From Hansfordia pulvinata (lineage: Eukaryota; Ascomycota; Sordariomycetes; Xylariales), in contig BJKQ01000025.1 in NCBI GenBank assembly GCA_006538405.1, positions 1 through 64,000 on the forward strand: a stretch of 64,000 bases of DNA. Reading direction: 5' to 3'. Every line of letters begins with the position of its first letter. Within the stretch, counting starts at the first letter, position 1. Positions 34,177 to 45,541 of this stretch are shown one piece after another. Under the pieces are notes generated by a model, which was not told where the DNA came from, did not search any database, and saw nothing but the letters and a program-made list of their open reading frames with translations. A program made the translations under genes and the position numbers.

Positions 34177-35222
34177 GAAACGTGTGGTGAGAAACCTACT
34201 CACCGCGATGCCGGCGTTTGGTCACGTTTTAAGATTCAATAAATCAGTAACACGAAAGCTAATTGATTCAAATACGTAGATAACGTCTTATGTAAAGATT
34301 ATAGATATCTTTGTTGCGTGATTTAAGTATTTGTGCTTTTAAAGTGGTATCATTCTCGGAATACTACGGCGAATTGAAACGTTTAAAATGAATTTGTTTT
34401 ATTCGCCCTTTAAGGATAAGAGTCCTTCATGATGAACGAGACAGGTCAGGTTATTACTTATCGATTATTATAAGAAGGACAAACGTCCAACCCAGGGTTT
34501 AAATAACTGTGAAGGAAGAGAACACGTTAAACTATAAAATAAGGAGTCTCGGAGTCAGCTGCAGACTCTATAGCGTACTGATTGTTGCTGTGGAGCCCGA
34601 AACACTTTTCTATTCTCGTATTTTGATGGTGCATATTCTGGATTATTGATCAATATCTTGAGCAAAGAGGTCAATCTCACGGCGTTGCCTCAAATCTGTG
34701 AAGATGCTAGAGGACAAGCTGAAAAGTGCTTTGAGCAATCACGAGACGTTGGCAATTCCCTTAGAACGACTTCCGATGTTGAGGATGTGAAGCACGTTTT
34801 AACTGGGCAAGATGGGCCCCCCTGAGCGCCAGCTGTGAACAGACACCTAGAAGTCACCAAAATGGCAGGACTCTCACCGGCCGAAGGAGGATGAGAGAAG
34901 GGACTGAAAGTTGGCCTCCGTTCTGGCGGCGGCTCGGGCTGTACGTATATTTCGGACAATTCGCATCACTCCGTGGATATGCCTGATTGGCAACCTTCAG
35001 ATCATTGCAAATGTAAAGAGGGGTCCAGAAGCGGACCCGTGTTTCATGCGGGTAATAGTATACATCAGTAGAGCACATAAGCTAATAGTAATCTGCGGAA
35101 AGGGCATCAAGGAGGATGCTGGGAAAGACCATGGGTGGCTGGATCAAGTGCCAGACTTGACCGCGAGCGAAATCAGAAAACACCGCGCTGTCGGTAAACA
35201 CATTTCACACCCTCGATCCCCA
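34177..35222. other. Intergenic between convergent genes
   Basis: 1.05 kb. The first 400 bp are moderately AT-rich without clear CpA depletion, and include a small inverted repeat (GGTGAG ... CTCACC) just after the stop at 34176. The rest has short frames only (34690-34959, 34911-35426), the latter overlapping the next gene on the opposite strand. Confidence 0.45.
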
Positions 35223-35666
35223 CTAGCAGCTCAAGGAACCCTCCTTGTTCTTCGAGGCTTTCCACCAAACGGCGTTCATCGACCCGCCGTTGCAGCCGGC
35301 CGGGACATAGACGGAAATAACCATGGCATATTTCTCGTCGTCGCCGTCACCAGGGCCACACGCGTAGTCGTCGGCGCCAAACCCCGAGCACTCCATCTGT
35401 CCGCGCAGGTTGTCGTACTACATTAAGCTTTGGTCAGTAGACTGAGAGTGGTGAGTGTATGCAAGCAGGGATGATGTGTGACGTACATAGCCGTCGCAGT
35501 CGTTAAACGTGGGAGACTTGATAATAAATCGACGCTCGGCGTGGTTCTGTTCGATACACACATTCTCGTCATCGCGAGGGGAGAGAGTGGCCGGGATCGC
35601 GGAGGCGATCGCGGCCGAGGCCATGACAGCGAAAACCGCGGCAGACTTGAAGGTGGTGAACTGCAT
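35223..35666 (-). CDS. Small secreted six-cysteine protein, two exons
   Basis: Exons on the minus strand are 35487-35666 (60 codons) and 35223-35417 (65 codons with stop). They are separated by a 69-bp phase 0 intron with donor gtacgt and acceptor tgtag; the product has 124 residues. Residues 1-23 are a clear signal peptide (MQFTTFKSAAVFAVMASAAI followed by ASA). Just after cleavage comes a short pro-like stretch ending in Pro-Arg (SPRDDE). Cysteines are at 37 and 57 in exon 1 and four more in exon 2, the last being the final residue. The exon 2 part ends with strands YAMVISVYVPAGC and SMNAVWWKASK. No family is recognised. It has the size, cysteine count and intron style of fungal effectors. 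A TATAAAG on the minus strand (35836-35842) lies about 170 bp upstream. Confidence 0.78.
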
Positions 35667-37252
35667 GGTGAAAGGTTTGAAGAAGTGGTCGAAAGTCAGA
35701 TATCGAGGTGAGAAAGCTTGAATCGGTTACAAAGCCGAGTGCCGAGAAGTGAAGATGAAGATGAAGCAGAGGAGGACGTTGGTGTGGTGATGATGATGCT
35801 TTCTCTTTTCTTCTTCTGAAGCGCCATAACACTGGCTTTATATTCATGAGTAGAAGCCTATGAAGCGCAGAGAATGTATCCAGTCGCCCACTCAACGTAT
35901 GGGGAGTATCGACGGGGCTCCTTCTGCTCAGCTCCCATCCCACGGGTGAAGCCGATGATGCGCTGACCTAGCAGATTTACCATTGATACTGGAAATAATA
36001 ATTGCCGACCCTAGTAGACCGCGCTCCTTCCAATCCACCCGCCCTGATTTTTGCGAGCGCCCGAGTACTGGGCCTCTCGAGCAAGCTTGTTTTAATGTGC
36101 ACTGGGTCCCATTCCAGAATGTTCGCCTCTAGCCGATCCTAGGGGCAGCGATTCCCAACCATTTTTCAGCTAGTTCTAGACCCGCCTTCAGGTTCTTCGG
36201 AGCGACGGCTGAGTGGGAGGATGGATCCTTGAGGAGATTACTAACATGATTGGGTCTGGCTTTATAGATCGCACGCGATGAGGAAAGCAGGTATAGTCCG
36301 CAGCGATAGAGATTGAAGTCCTCCGGGGTGGCTTGCTCAGTGTATTGTAGCCACGCGGCCAGGCAACTAGACAACAATTGTCGATGCAACACCTAACGAC
36401 CCCCAAGCCGATCGGTTGTACAATTTCATGAGAGCCTACAAAGTGGGAGGCATTTCAGACGGCATCCCAATCACCCGATCTGATGGTAACGGGATGCGTG
36501 GTAAAAGCCTATTCTTTCAAGCCGATAATTGACTGCTTACGGCATTCTGTGTATGGGGGTTCTTGTTCACTTTGGCGTGCCCCACGCGGCATTGAACACT
36601 GGGGCACTTTCATTGAAGCACCGGGGAGGCCTGTGCGCCATCCCCCGCGCCACGATGACGGTCCCGGTTTTTGTCTCAAAGATCCCCTGCCACGACTGGC
36701 AGCTGGAAAACCGGTGGCAAGTGGCGCATGTGGCGGTCCTTGGCTGCTCCTTGGTGACTCCTGCCGCCAGCCAATGCGGCAGACACGTGGTTGTCAGCAA
36801 GGGTATCAACGGACACCATCCTGTTTTCGAGTGGTTCGGGATTCGGAACGGCGCAAAGACCCCGCATTGTATATGTGCCAATGCATCCCGGTCGTCGCCT
36901 CCGTGGGCGAATTGGGCTTCAGCTGGTGTTTCGAATTCAACCAGATGCCTTTATTCCCTGGAGTCTTGTGTGGACTCGGAGGCCCACCCTCTTGCGGCTG
37001 TTGCTGGTCGGTTCCTTAGCTCATCGGGTTATGGAGGGTCGGGTTATGGAGGGAATCCCCGACTGCAGATTTAAGCAGCTCTTTTTCAGCTTCTAATCTA
37101 GGCCACGATCCTAGTACCGAGCTGTACTGCGGAGCCCAATAGACCATACGAGTAGATAGCAGCTCGGATGTACCAGTAGCGATCTCAACTGTCTGCAACA
37201 GCGCCCCTTCCGTGACTTGCAATGCTGCCGCCTCGACCACAAGTGGACGAGG
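35667..37252. other. Intergenic, no gene recognised
   Basis: 1.6 kb. It holds the promoter of the small secreted protein gene and the 3' region of the transporter gene. Two overlapping plus-strand frames (36483-37019 and 36529-37074) both lack domains and cannot both be real, so neither is called. Confidence 0.45.
35836..35842 (-). promoter_or_regulatory. TATA box candidate
   Basis: TATAAAG on the minus strand, about 170 bp upstream of the ATG at 35666 of the small secreted protein gene. Confidence 0.4.
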
Positions 37253-39050
37253 TCAAGCCACTGCAAACCTACTCCTGGACCGAATCGCATGGCCGTAGTA
37301 ATAGAGCAAATACGGCACCGGCACCAACACTGACGATATACACCCGAGAATCGTGGTGGCGTAGTGAGTGCCCAGATTCTCGTAAAAGGGAATGCCAACC
37401 ACCGTCATGCCTCCGGCCACCACATACCGGATAAGCGCGACGAACGTCAGTGCCGAGGCCGAATACACCTCGTAAGAGTCAATGATGTACATGTAGACGC
37501 ACAAGAAGATGCCCATAACGCCGTACCCGAAGAGACCCACCGCCAAGATGGCCGACCAAATGCTGACACTGGCGAAGTTGGTCCATCCAAGCCAGAACAG
37601 CGACACGGGAATCGCCAACGCCGAGCCGAACATGCCATACCACAGCCGGATTTCGGGCTTGAAGCTCCCAGCCTCTTTCCCCCGCGTCCGCTTCGCAGTG
37701 AAATGGTAGATAAGGGGCACGACGAGGAAGTTGAGCTCCGTGCCGATGAGCATGGAGACGAAAATGGTGTTGGAGAGCCCCTGGCCGATGCCGTAGGTGT
37801 AATCGAAGACGTAGGGCCACCCCACGAGGAACGTGAACAGAACAATGTAGACCACGGTGATGTACAAGGTCATGACGAGAATGATGGGCTCTGTGAGCAT
37901 GAGGAACGGCCTCACCATGCTGACTCGCAGGCGACTGACCAGGGTGGCGTCGGTGGTTTCCAGCGCGCTGCGGTAGCGGGTGTCCCCCGTCTGGCGCCGG
38001 TAGTGGGCGGCCTTCCACTGCAGAAGCAGGGGCCCGTAGGTCTCCGGCATGCACAGCAGAACGAGGAGGAGGACGAGGCCCGACGCTATCAGCATGGTCC
38101 ACTCGGCCCAGCGCCAGCTCACGGCGGTGGAGGGGCCGATGTAGGCGCCCATGACCGCGCCAAGCATAGGCCCGATAAAGGAGGAAATGGCGTAGAGGGG
38201 GAAGCTCCAGGTCTTCTCGGTGCTGTCGAACATGTCTGCGATGGATCCGCCGGCGCAGACCAGAGGCGTGGACGCCGAGCAGCCGGCCAAGAGGCGGAAG
38301 GTGATCTGGGCGCCGAAGTTGGGGGCCAGCCCCGAGGCCATGATCCAGATCATGAATATGACCAGCGAGACGGTGTACACGGCGTTGCGGCCAAACGTCT
38401 CGGAGAAGGGGCCGGCAATGAGCGAGCCTAAGCCCATCCCCACGAGGTAGAGTCCTGAATTGGGAGGAAAAGGAGCACGGTCAGCCCGCGGTCTCACACG
38501 CACAGAGTCGCCGCCGCCTACGCTGCAGCGGCTTGCTCATCTGCTTACCTGTGGCCAGAGATTCGGCAACCGGACTTACGCCCAGCTCCCGCGCGGCTTG
38601 CGGCAGCACAGCTGCGTCGATACCGGAGGCCCCGGTGAGGAACAGACCGATCAGCGAGATCTGGACCGTCACGAAGACGCGCTCGACGAGGGGCCAGTTG
38701 TGGGGGTCGAGAGGGTCGTCCGGCCCTTCCCACTCCAGCACAAAGACTCCTCCGCCGCCGCTCGGTGGATCGGTGACGGGATCACACGGGTGGTCGCCCT
38801 TCTCCTCCAGGTTGGAAGAGCATGGCGTCCGGCTGATGTCGCCCCGATCGGCGTCGGCCGGGTTTGGCTTGCCATCGTCTCGGTATTGTGCGTGGTGGTG
38901 GTGGTGGTGGCGACGGCCCTCGTCAAGGACGGCTGTGGCTGCAGCTGGGTCTCTGGCTGGGTCCTGTTGTTGCTTGGTCTTGTCCTTGTCATTGTTCAGC
39001 TGCGCTCGGACAGCGACACCTGCGCGTCGGTACTGCCGCAATGACTGCAT
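37253..39050 (-). CDS. MFS transporter, DHA1 drug/polyamine type
   Basis: Two exons on the minus strand, 38549-39050 and 37253-38454, joined across a 94-bp phase 1 intron (donor gtaagc, acceptor ttcag); product 567 residues. The first 110 residues are cytosolic, low-complexity, and include a run of six His at 48-53. About 12 membrane segments follow. The motif A region reads GPFSETFGRN. The strongly conserved GGSIADMFDSTEK segment after RLLAGCSASTPLVC is typical of the fungal Tpo1/Flu1-like branch of DHA1 proton antiporters. A long central loop separates the two halves. Likely role: export of a toxic compound or metabolite at the plasma membrane. It is divergently transcribed from a Zn2Cys6 regulator across 733 bp, which suggests regulation by that neighbour. 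Confidence 0.9.
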
Positions 39051-39783
39051 ATTGTGAGGTATGGGGCCGACTCGAACGTTCCTTGCAACCGACAGCTGCC
39101 GAGGATTCTGGTGCTTGGATCGCGAATGAAGGTGTCGAAGCCGGCATGGACCAGCCTGCTCTTATGCTGCCATTTCCCCCCAGCACCTCCTCGGAGAAGA
39201 AACTGAACGGAGATAATCAGAAGCTGTGCTGGCTAGCATCGTGCTGTTCGGCCTCAAGGACCGAGAATGCGCCGGTGGTGACCCATCGAAGCAGGCAAAT
39301 CTACTCCGTGATAGTACTACTCTCCTGGTAGTCTCGTTAGAATCGCTCTAAACAACAGGTTAGCAGCGGCCAGAGCGGGCACCCGCGCAGTGGGAGACCC
39401 ATTTTAGCCGAGCAGATTTCCGAGCACTGGTGTCGGGTGTGCGCAGTCTTGGTGAGTCAGCGTCAGGTACTCCGAGTGCACGCGTTTTGGTTCGGGGATT
39501 TCGGCGATTTTCCCTTGTACAGTGGATCGGGGAACGTCGCTAAAGAGTGATTCGTATTTCGTATTGAAGCGCATTATCTCCGGGCACGCACGCACGCTTT
39601 CCAGGTGATGTCACTTCGACCGACATTGGATGATGCGGGTGCGGATGAGACTGGTGAATGGAATGATTTGACCCGATTTTATCCGCTCCGATCCGATAAA
39701 TCGTGATCGTGACCCAGCTCTCTCGCCAGCACCAAGCATCTTCCCTTCGCTGCCCGCTCTTTTCTCCGACCGCGCGTTCGCCC
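39051..39783. promoter_or_regulatory. Shared divergent promoter region, transporter and regulator
   Basis: 733 bp between the start codons of the MFS transporter (minus) and the Zn2Cys6 factor (plus). Short frames in it are spurious. It contains an inverted pair of GATA-type sites, TTTATC at 39678-39683 and GATAAA at 39695-39700, about 85-105 bp before the regulator ATG. These could bind nitrogen (AreA/Nit2) or light-type GATA factors. No clear CGG-CCG inverted pair for a Zn2Cys6 factor was noticed. Confidence 0.4.
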
Positions 39784-41902
39784 ATGTCGATACCACCGTC
39801 GTCGTCACCGCGAGGCCTGCTGCCCACAGCGGCAGAGACCGCTGCCGCCGCCCCGGAACACCCCAAAGACAGACAGAACAAACCCCCACGGCGAAAACAG
39901 AAACATCCCCGGAAGCCGACCAGCTGCAAGCCATGTCGTCTATCCAAGCTCCGGTGCGATCGGCACCTTCCTTGTGCTAGCTGCAAGCGCCGCGACAACA
40001 CGCCCGAATGCACGTACCGAACCGACCAAGAAGACGCCGCGGCGGCGTCCACTTCCTCTGTCGGTCCTCGCGCGACTGCATCCACCAGCGACTCTTCACG
40101 CCTCGCTGCCCCCAGGCCGACGACGCCCCCGCGAGAAGACGTGCCGCGTGCGGGATCGCCTCTGAGGCCTCGGCCTGCGTCGGTCCACGGAGACAACCAA
40201 GACTTCACCCGCAAGAGCTGGGAATCGCTCTGGCAGAGACCGGCTCAGCAACATGTCATGTCCAACGGCCCAATCTACACACCCTTCCTGTCGGAGCCCA
40301 GGTCAGCCACCGAGAACTTTGCCACCTTTCTGCCCCCAGCTGAGAGCTGCGACTATCTCGTCATCCAGTACTTCACCTACACGGCGCCCATGTTCCACAT
40401 CATACATGAAACGACCTTCCAGGCTCAGTACAGCTCTTTTGCGCGAGAATGGAAGACGGACGACCTGGCATGGCTGGCGCTTCTCTTCTCCATCCTCTCC
40501 CTATCGGTCCAAACTATTGAATACGACGATCCCATCCTGGTAGAGATCCGAGGGGGCATGACACCCCCCAGAGACAACGCCGCCGTCGCGTCCGAGCTTC
40601 GGAGTATCGCCATGGCGTGTCTCTGGCAGGGCAACTTTATGTTCCAGTACAATTTGACCACCCTCGAAAGTCTTCTCGTCCTTACATACGGCATCAGTCA
40701 TGACAACGGGGTAGATGCTGCGTGGACGCTGTTGGGTACGTTTCTGCGTTCTTCCGCCCGGCCTCCCTGTCGCCCTTAGCTCTTCTATTCTTCTAGTTTT
40801 TTCTTCTCTCCGCTCTAGGCCCCCCTTTTCCAAGGAGCTGACTAGTCTTCGCTGCAGGACTGGCGTTGAATATGGGCATAGCTTTGAAGTGCAATGCCCC
40901 CGCTGAGCCTCGAGGTGCCACTGTCGACATGGAGAGGCGGCGCCGTTGCTGGGCTGGCATCCTCTCGCTTCACACTTACCAGACGATCCTGTTCCGGGAC
41001 ATAGATACCAGGCCCCTTTTGAACATTTCCGACGCCGTCCTGGCCACTGATGGCACATCCTCCCCCAAGTCATCGCTCGGCCTGCGAGTCATGAACTTCA
41101 AGATGCGAATCTTCCGCCTCTCCAGTCGCATCTGCCACAATTCCGCCGCCCACGTTGTTCTCGATGAGACGGCGACGGACGAGCTCAATGCTGAGATAGC
41201 CAGTGAGCAGTCAGCATGGGACGAAGCCTTCCTGCGAGGCGGAGCACCCAGCGTGCTTGACCCCATCAGCTATGCCATGTGGTGCATGTTCCAGGCCTAT
41301 GCCCACCAGCTCTACCTGCTGCTTCACCGTCCCTTCAGCCGCGTCCCCCGGATATCCGACAACCCTGGCGCCTCTCGCACTTCCCAGTATCGCCCCTCAT
41401 CGAGGCAGAAGTGCATTACCTCGGGCGCGGCGCTGCTCAATCTTCAACGACAGTACATGGAGATGCCACGGCTCCGCCACTACCGCTGGACTGTGTACGG
41501 CATGATCGGATCCTGCACGGTTCATGGGGCCATGGCTCTGGCCTCGTGTCTTCTCGAGGAGCAGGACAACGACGGGCTCGATAAATCGCTCTATTACGAC
41601 AGCTTCCACGCTGCCGTGGACCGCATTGGGATGCTGCAAAGCCATTCGACCATTTACGTCAAAGCGTATCCTATCCTGCGCCATATACAGTGAGTGCCGC
41701 CGTGTCCAGCCACTCATTCATCCCTAAATGGGTCCAAATTCTTTCAAACAAGGCTCACTGATATTTTTTGGGAATCCGAAGGACAGTGCTTCAATCGCGA
41801 CAAGAGATCATTGGGGCCGACTCCTTCGCCGCCGGTCTCGAAGAAATAGATTTACGGGGCCATTTCGACGACTGGATGAGTACGATTCAATGGTTCGATT
41901 GA
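39784..41902 (+). CDS. Zn(II)2Cys6 fungal transcription factor
   Basis: Three exons: 39784-40735, 40858-41689 and 41782-41902. The introns are 122 bp (donor gtacgt, acceptor tgcag) and 92 bp (donor gtgagt, acceptor gaag); product 634 residues. The start at 39784 is the first ATG of the frame; upstream only GTG is available. The binuclear zinc cluster lies at Cys48, 51, 58, 64, 67 and 76 (CX2CX6CX5CX2CX8C), preceded by a basic stretch rich in Lys/Arg. The middle region carries the fungal-specific transcription factor domain. It includes AWTLLG spliced to LALNMGIALKC, then a segment with MERRRRCWAGILSLHTYQT. The last exon supplies TVLQSRQEIIGADSFAAGLEE and the C-terminal DDWMSTIQWFD. It is divergent from the MFS gene and probably controls it, as is common for such pairs. 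Confidence 0.9.
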
Positions 41903-44517
41903 TACGTTAGCCATATTTGTGCGTGCTACTACGGTAAAGCTTCGACGCGCTTGATCGGCCGCTGCTCTCCCTCTCGCCTGCCGCGGTGAATAGCTGCCTC
42001 ATTAGCTGGCTTGCCAGGCCACTGACGCGTGCGCTACCGTGCCCATTTCGCAAAGTATTGCACCGTCGCAGCGGGCCTGGAGAATGCCAGCCACATGGCA
42101 CAAATCCGGCAGGCTCACGGAGGAGCTTGGCAGCATGCAACATGGTAAAGTTGGCCCACTCGTATCGCTGGGGGGGGGACGAACCCTGGTGGGGGCCGGT
42201 CCTGGTCCCGAACCCCACCAGGGAGCTCGCCCGCGGGTGGGTCTTTTACTGGCAGCCCGGCACGGGTCTCTTCGCGCTCTATACAGGATACAGGCGCTTG
42301 TCAAGTGGGCGGGCTCACACAGCGTCGGACGTGGTGACCCGACCCGTGCTTTTTACCTTTCGACTCGTCGCATCTGTCTTGAGCGACAGAGCAAGAAGCC
42401 GGCGTGGACAGGTGAACAGGTCATGGTTGTTCGCCCACATGTGTGCGATGCTGGAGTGGGCGACGCGTAAATGAGTTGGATCTTGCCTCGCCCGGAACGT
42501 GACCTTGATGGTGCAGCATGTGTCGCTTCGGCAGGAATCCGTCCGCATTGAGTCTATCTATCTCGGTCAACGTGCCGACTAAGTTAGGGAAACGAAGCGC
42601 CGGGCTAAACGAGGTGATCTGTCTCGCTGCAAACAGGAACGAGCCAGGCTCACGTAATCGTCGCGTAAATCAGCAAAGCCCGTCAATGTACTTGACGACG
42701 GGCGGACGCGTCAATCCATGCACGGTGGCCATTATCCTGGTGATCGGGGATGATGCCAGCATCCTGCTCAGCCGCTTCAAGAGGTATGCAGCTGGCCGAC
42801 CTGGGCTTCCTCCGTTGCCACTAGAAGCCTGGGTCGCCAGGATAGAAGCTCCCATTGCTACCACTCGGTGGCTTTCTTTCTTATCAGCCCTGCATTGCCC
42901 TGTTCGTGAACAATGCCTTGAAGCCCTCTCGTCTATTCCCATCCCGTTGCCTTGTCCCGCCCGCCTGGTCTCCAGCTGCGCGACTGGTGGTCTCCACACG
43001 TCGTGTGACGGCGTTGGACACGCGGTGGAAGGGCATCGCTGCTGCTTTAGGGCTCCGGTTTGACATGGGTCGGAATCCTAAGGTCCAGAACGAAACTGCC
43101 GGTCGGATTCTCAGCCACGTAGCATCAAACGACAGGGTTTGGCTGATCCTGGCTTTGCCACGCACGGGACCGGGGGGGGGAGGGGGGGGGCCTCTGCTGA
43201 CAAACTGATGGAATGGCTGTATCTCGAAGACTTGAATGCCCACATGGGCAACGTTTTGAAAACATTCATGGTTCGTTAAACAGCTATGAGAAGCCGAGCT
43301 GTGGTTTCAACGCACTCGTTCCGCACCTAACAGCCGTCAGCACAGATATGCGTAAATGCAAACAGAGAACACTTCGATGGCTTACCAATGATGTAAGCGG
43401 CGTCAATTTGAGATTGTCGTACAGGTTGGGCGCCATCCGGGAGGTGGGCTGCGAACAGGGAGACCGGCAACAGCCTTGCGACTGGCGTCTTCTCAGAAGA
43501 ATGCTTGCGCTACCTTGCGTTAAGTGGATGTTGCCGACACTCCCCGCAAGCTGAAATGGCCTCGCTTTATGCCCGATCATCGCCAACAAGACGCGACTGA
43601 AGAGGCCCGGTTCCGGCTTAGGCGGTGACGATGGTCCGTCCAGGTTGGCCTTGGTCTCGAGTGAGCTTCCTGCTGATGAACCATCTCGTCAACTTTATTC
43701 TTCCTGTAGCACACTACTGCCACGTCACATATTTTACTGCACGTTAAGCAACATGTATTGTGTCCTTCCCTGGGGGCGTTCACCACATGTACAACCCAAT
43801 TCAACGACGTTCATTGTCGCGTTGCAATCAGTCAAGTCTGAGCTTTTGGACTTCCTTATTCTTTCCAAGATCCGTCCTCTTGGGCTCCCTTGTAGTTCGC
43901 GGCGCTCATGAACCCATGAGAGAGACTCGCGACTGAGGAGCCACGAAGCCTCTGAAACCGAGCCTGTCGATGACTCATTGAAAGCCGGTAGGTCATGGAC
44001 GTCCTGAACGTTCATCGCGACGTGACTGCCCGGTATAGTCCTCTCTCGTTTGCCACGGTCAGGCCGATGACCAAAAGTGCATTCTCTGGCCTGCGGATCC
44101 GTCCGTCTGCACGCTTCGGGGCTTGCGGCGCGCGCTGTATCGCCAGAGCTTTCGAGTTTATGCCAGCAGTCCCCCCCCCCCCCTATCACGATTACACGAG
44201 CCTCGCCGCGTTTCACCCATTTGGGTGTCGAAATATGCAGAGCGGGTTGGACGATTTTTATTTTCTACCTTGGTATAGGTCCCCGAAAACCCGCGCGACT
44301 CCACCTATGTCGCTCTCCGAGGCCTCGGGCTTCAAAGCCGGTATCATGTGAAGGTACGCTGGACATCAGACAGCGCCCTCGTACCAGGCCCCTTTGATCT
44401 GATCCATCCAAGCACACGGCGTGGAGTGAACAAGCGATCTGCATGGCGAACGTAGCAGCTCTGTCCCCGCTGCGGCCATGGATCGTGCCCTGCATGGGCA
44501 TCACCCGCTTTCGCTGC
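41903..44517. other. Intergenic with homopolymer tracts
   Basis: 2.6 kb without a recognisable gene. It contains a G9-A-G9 tract at 43172-43190 and a run of 13 C at 44171-44183. Frames such as 41986-42474, 42518-43063 and 43734-44216 overlap others on the opposite strand and have no domains. Confidence 0.45.
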
Positions 44518-45069
44518 TCACGCTTCCAGCTTCTTGTCGATCGCCTTGACCTCGTTCACGTAAGCATGGGGTGCGAACAGGCTATCGAAGCGCACATCGT
44601 AATCGACCCTGTTCATGCGGCTGCAGGACCCTAGTTTCTCGCAACCGTCGAAGCCGTGCGCAGCCGTCGTGCCAGCCGTGTAGGAGTACTTATCGACGCA
44701 CTCAAGGCAGCGCAGCCAGCTCTTCGTGGCTTGCATTATGTACCCCCTGGACGGATAGCCGCCAGTGCTTCTGAAATCGATTTCTATCTCCCGCTTCATG
44801 TCGCCCGCGCACTCTCCCTGCAGATCGCACCAGGCGTAGTCGGCGTCGAAATTGGTGACCGCGGGCTTCTGGAACATGCAGTACTCGCATTCCCAGGTCG
44901 TGGCCGTGCCTGGGTTATGCTGGCCTATCCGTTTCCCGAGAACATTCCGGCCTGCCGCCTCCGTGGTGGACCGAGTCTCCGGGGTCGTGAGGATTTCACC
45001 GGCTGATGTCGCGGTGCTGAGAAGGCCGAGCACAACCAGGCCCACGTGAGGGAGGGTTGAAACCATCAT
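44518..45069 (-). CDS. Secreted protein with two copies of a four-cysteine module
   Basis: 183 residues, single exon; start at the ATG at 45069 or the adjacent one at 45066. Residues 1-23 form a signal peptide (ending STATSAG). A probable propeptide follows, ending in the dibasic pair Lys46-Arg47 (VLGKR), a typical Kex2 site. The mature part has eight cysteines: 61, 64, 81, 87, 121, 124, 143, 149. They fall into two equal modules, CX2C-X16-CX5C and CX2C-X18-CX5C, and the ends of the modules resemble each other (CDLQGEC and CEKLGSC). This indicates internal duplication. Cysteine number, Kex2 site and subtelomeric place suggest a processed secreted effector or a defence/antimicrobial-type protein. 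I recognise no family. The gene is on the same strand as the FAD monooxygenase, which starts about 1.8 kb away and ends 470 bp upstream. Confidence 0.75.
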   Translation of the reverse strand: MMVSTLPHVGLVVLGLLSTATSAGEILTTPETRSTTEAAGRNVLGKRIGQHNPGTATTWECEYCMFQKPAVTNFDADYAWCDLQGECAGDMKREIEIDFRSTGGYPSRGYIMQATKSWLRCLECVDKYSYTAGTTAAHGFDGCEKLGSCSRMNRVDYDVRFDSLFAPHAYVNEVKAIDKKLEA

Positions 45070-45541
45070 GAAGGAAGAAGTCTAGTCGTTCCGAAAGAGC
45101 GATGAGTTGCTTGGAATAAGTATGCCGTGTGTTTGAGGTGCTTGAGGAGCCTGGTTGGGGCGATGGAACGGTTCTCAATACACAGTTTATCTGTTGATCA
45201 TACGTCGCCCTGTTAGGCGCACAGGTACAGGATCAATGCTTCCGACCCGGATTTGACAGCGTCGCCCTTTGCCCCTCCGAAACTGGCTGTATTCTCGCTT
45301 AAGTGACTTATTTATGACCGCGTGGTTGACGGGGTAGGGCGGTAAGGGCATTGCCACTGCCCTGGCAGGTTGTCACATTTTCGACGCCTATTAGCACAAG
45401 CGAAGTCTATAGTCGTCCCGAGGCGAGATGGCTCGCTTAAAAATGGCCAAATTAGGTAGCATAAGAGTACTGATGGAAGATCTAGAATATAAACGTCGCT
45501 CAAAAGGAATCTATACACATGACACCGAGCCTCGCCCCTCA

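Noticed and set aside
36483..37074. Two overlapping frames of about 180 residues
   Set aside because: Both run over the same bases in different frames without domains or signal peptides. Neither shows the local codon bias.
37364..38431. 355-residue plus-strand frame opposite the MFS gene
   Set aside because: It is the antisense shadow of the transporter, rich in Gly, Glu, Asp and Arg, as expected from the complement of membrane-protein codons.
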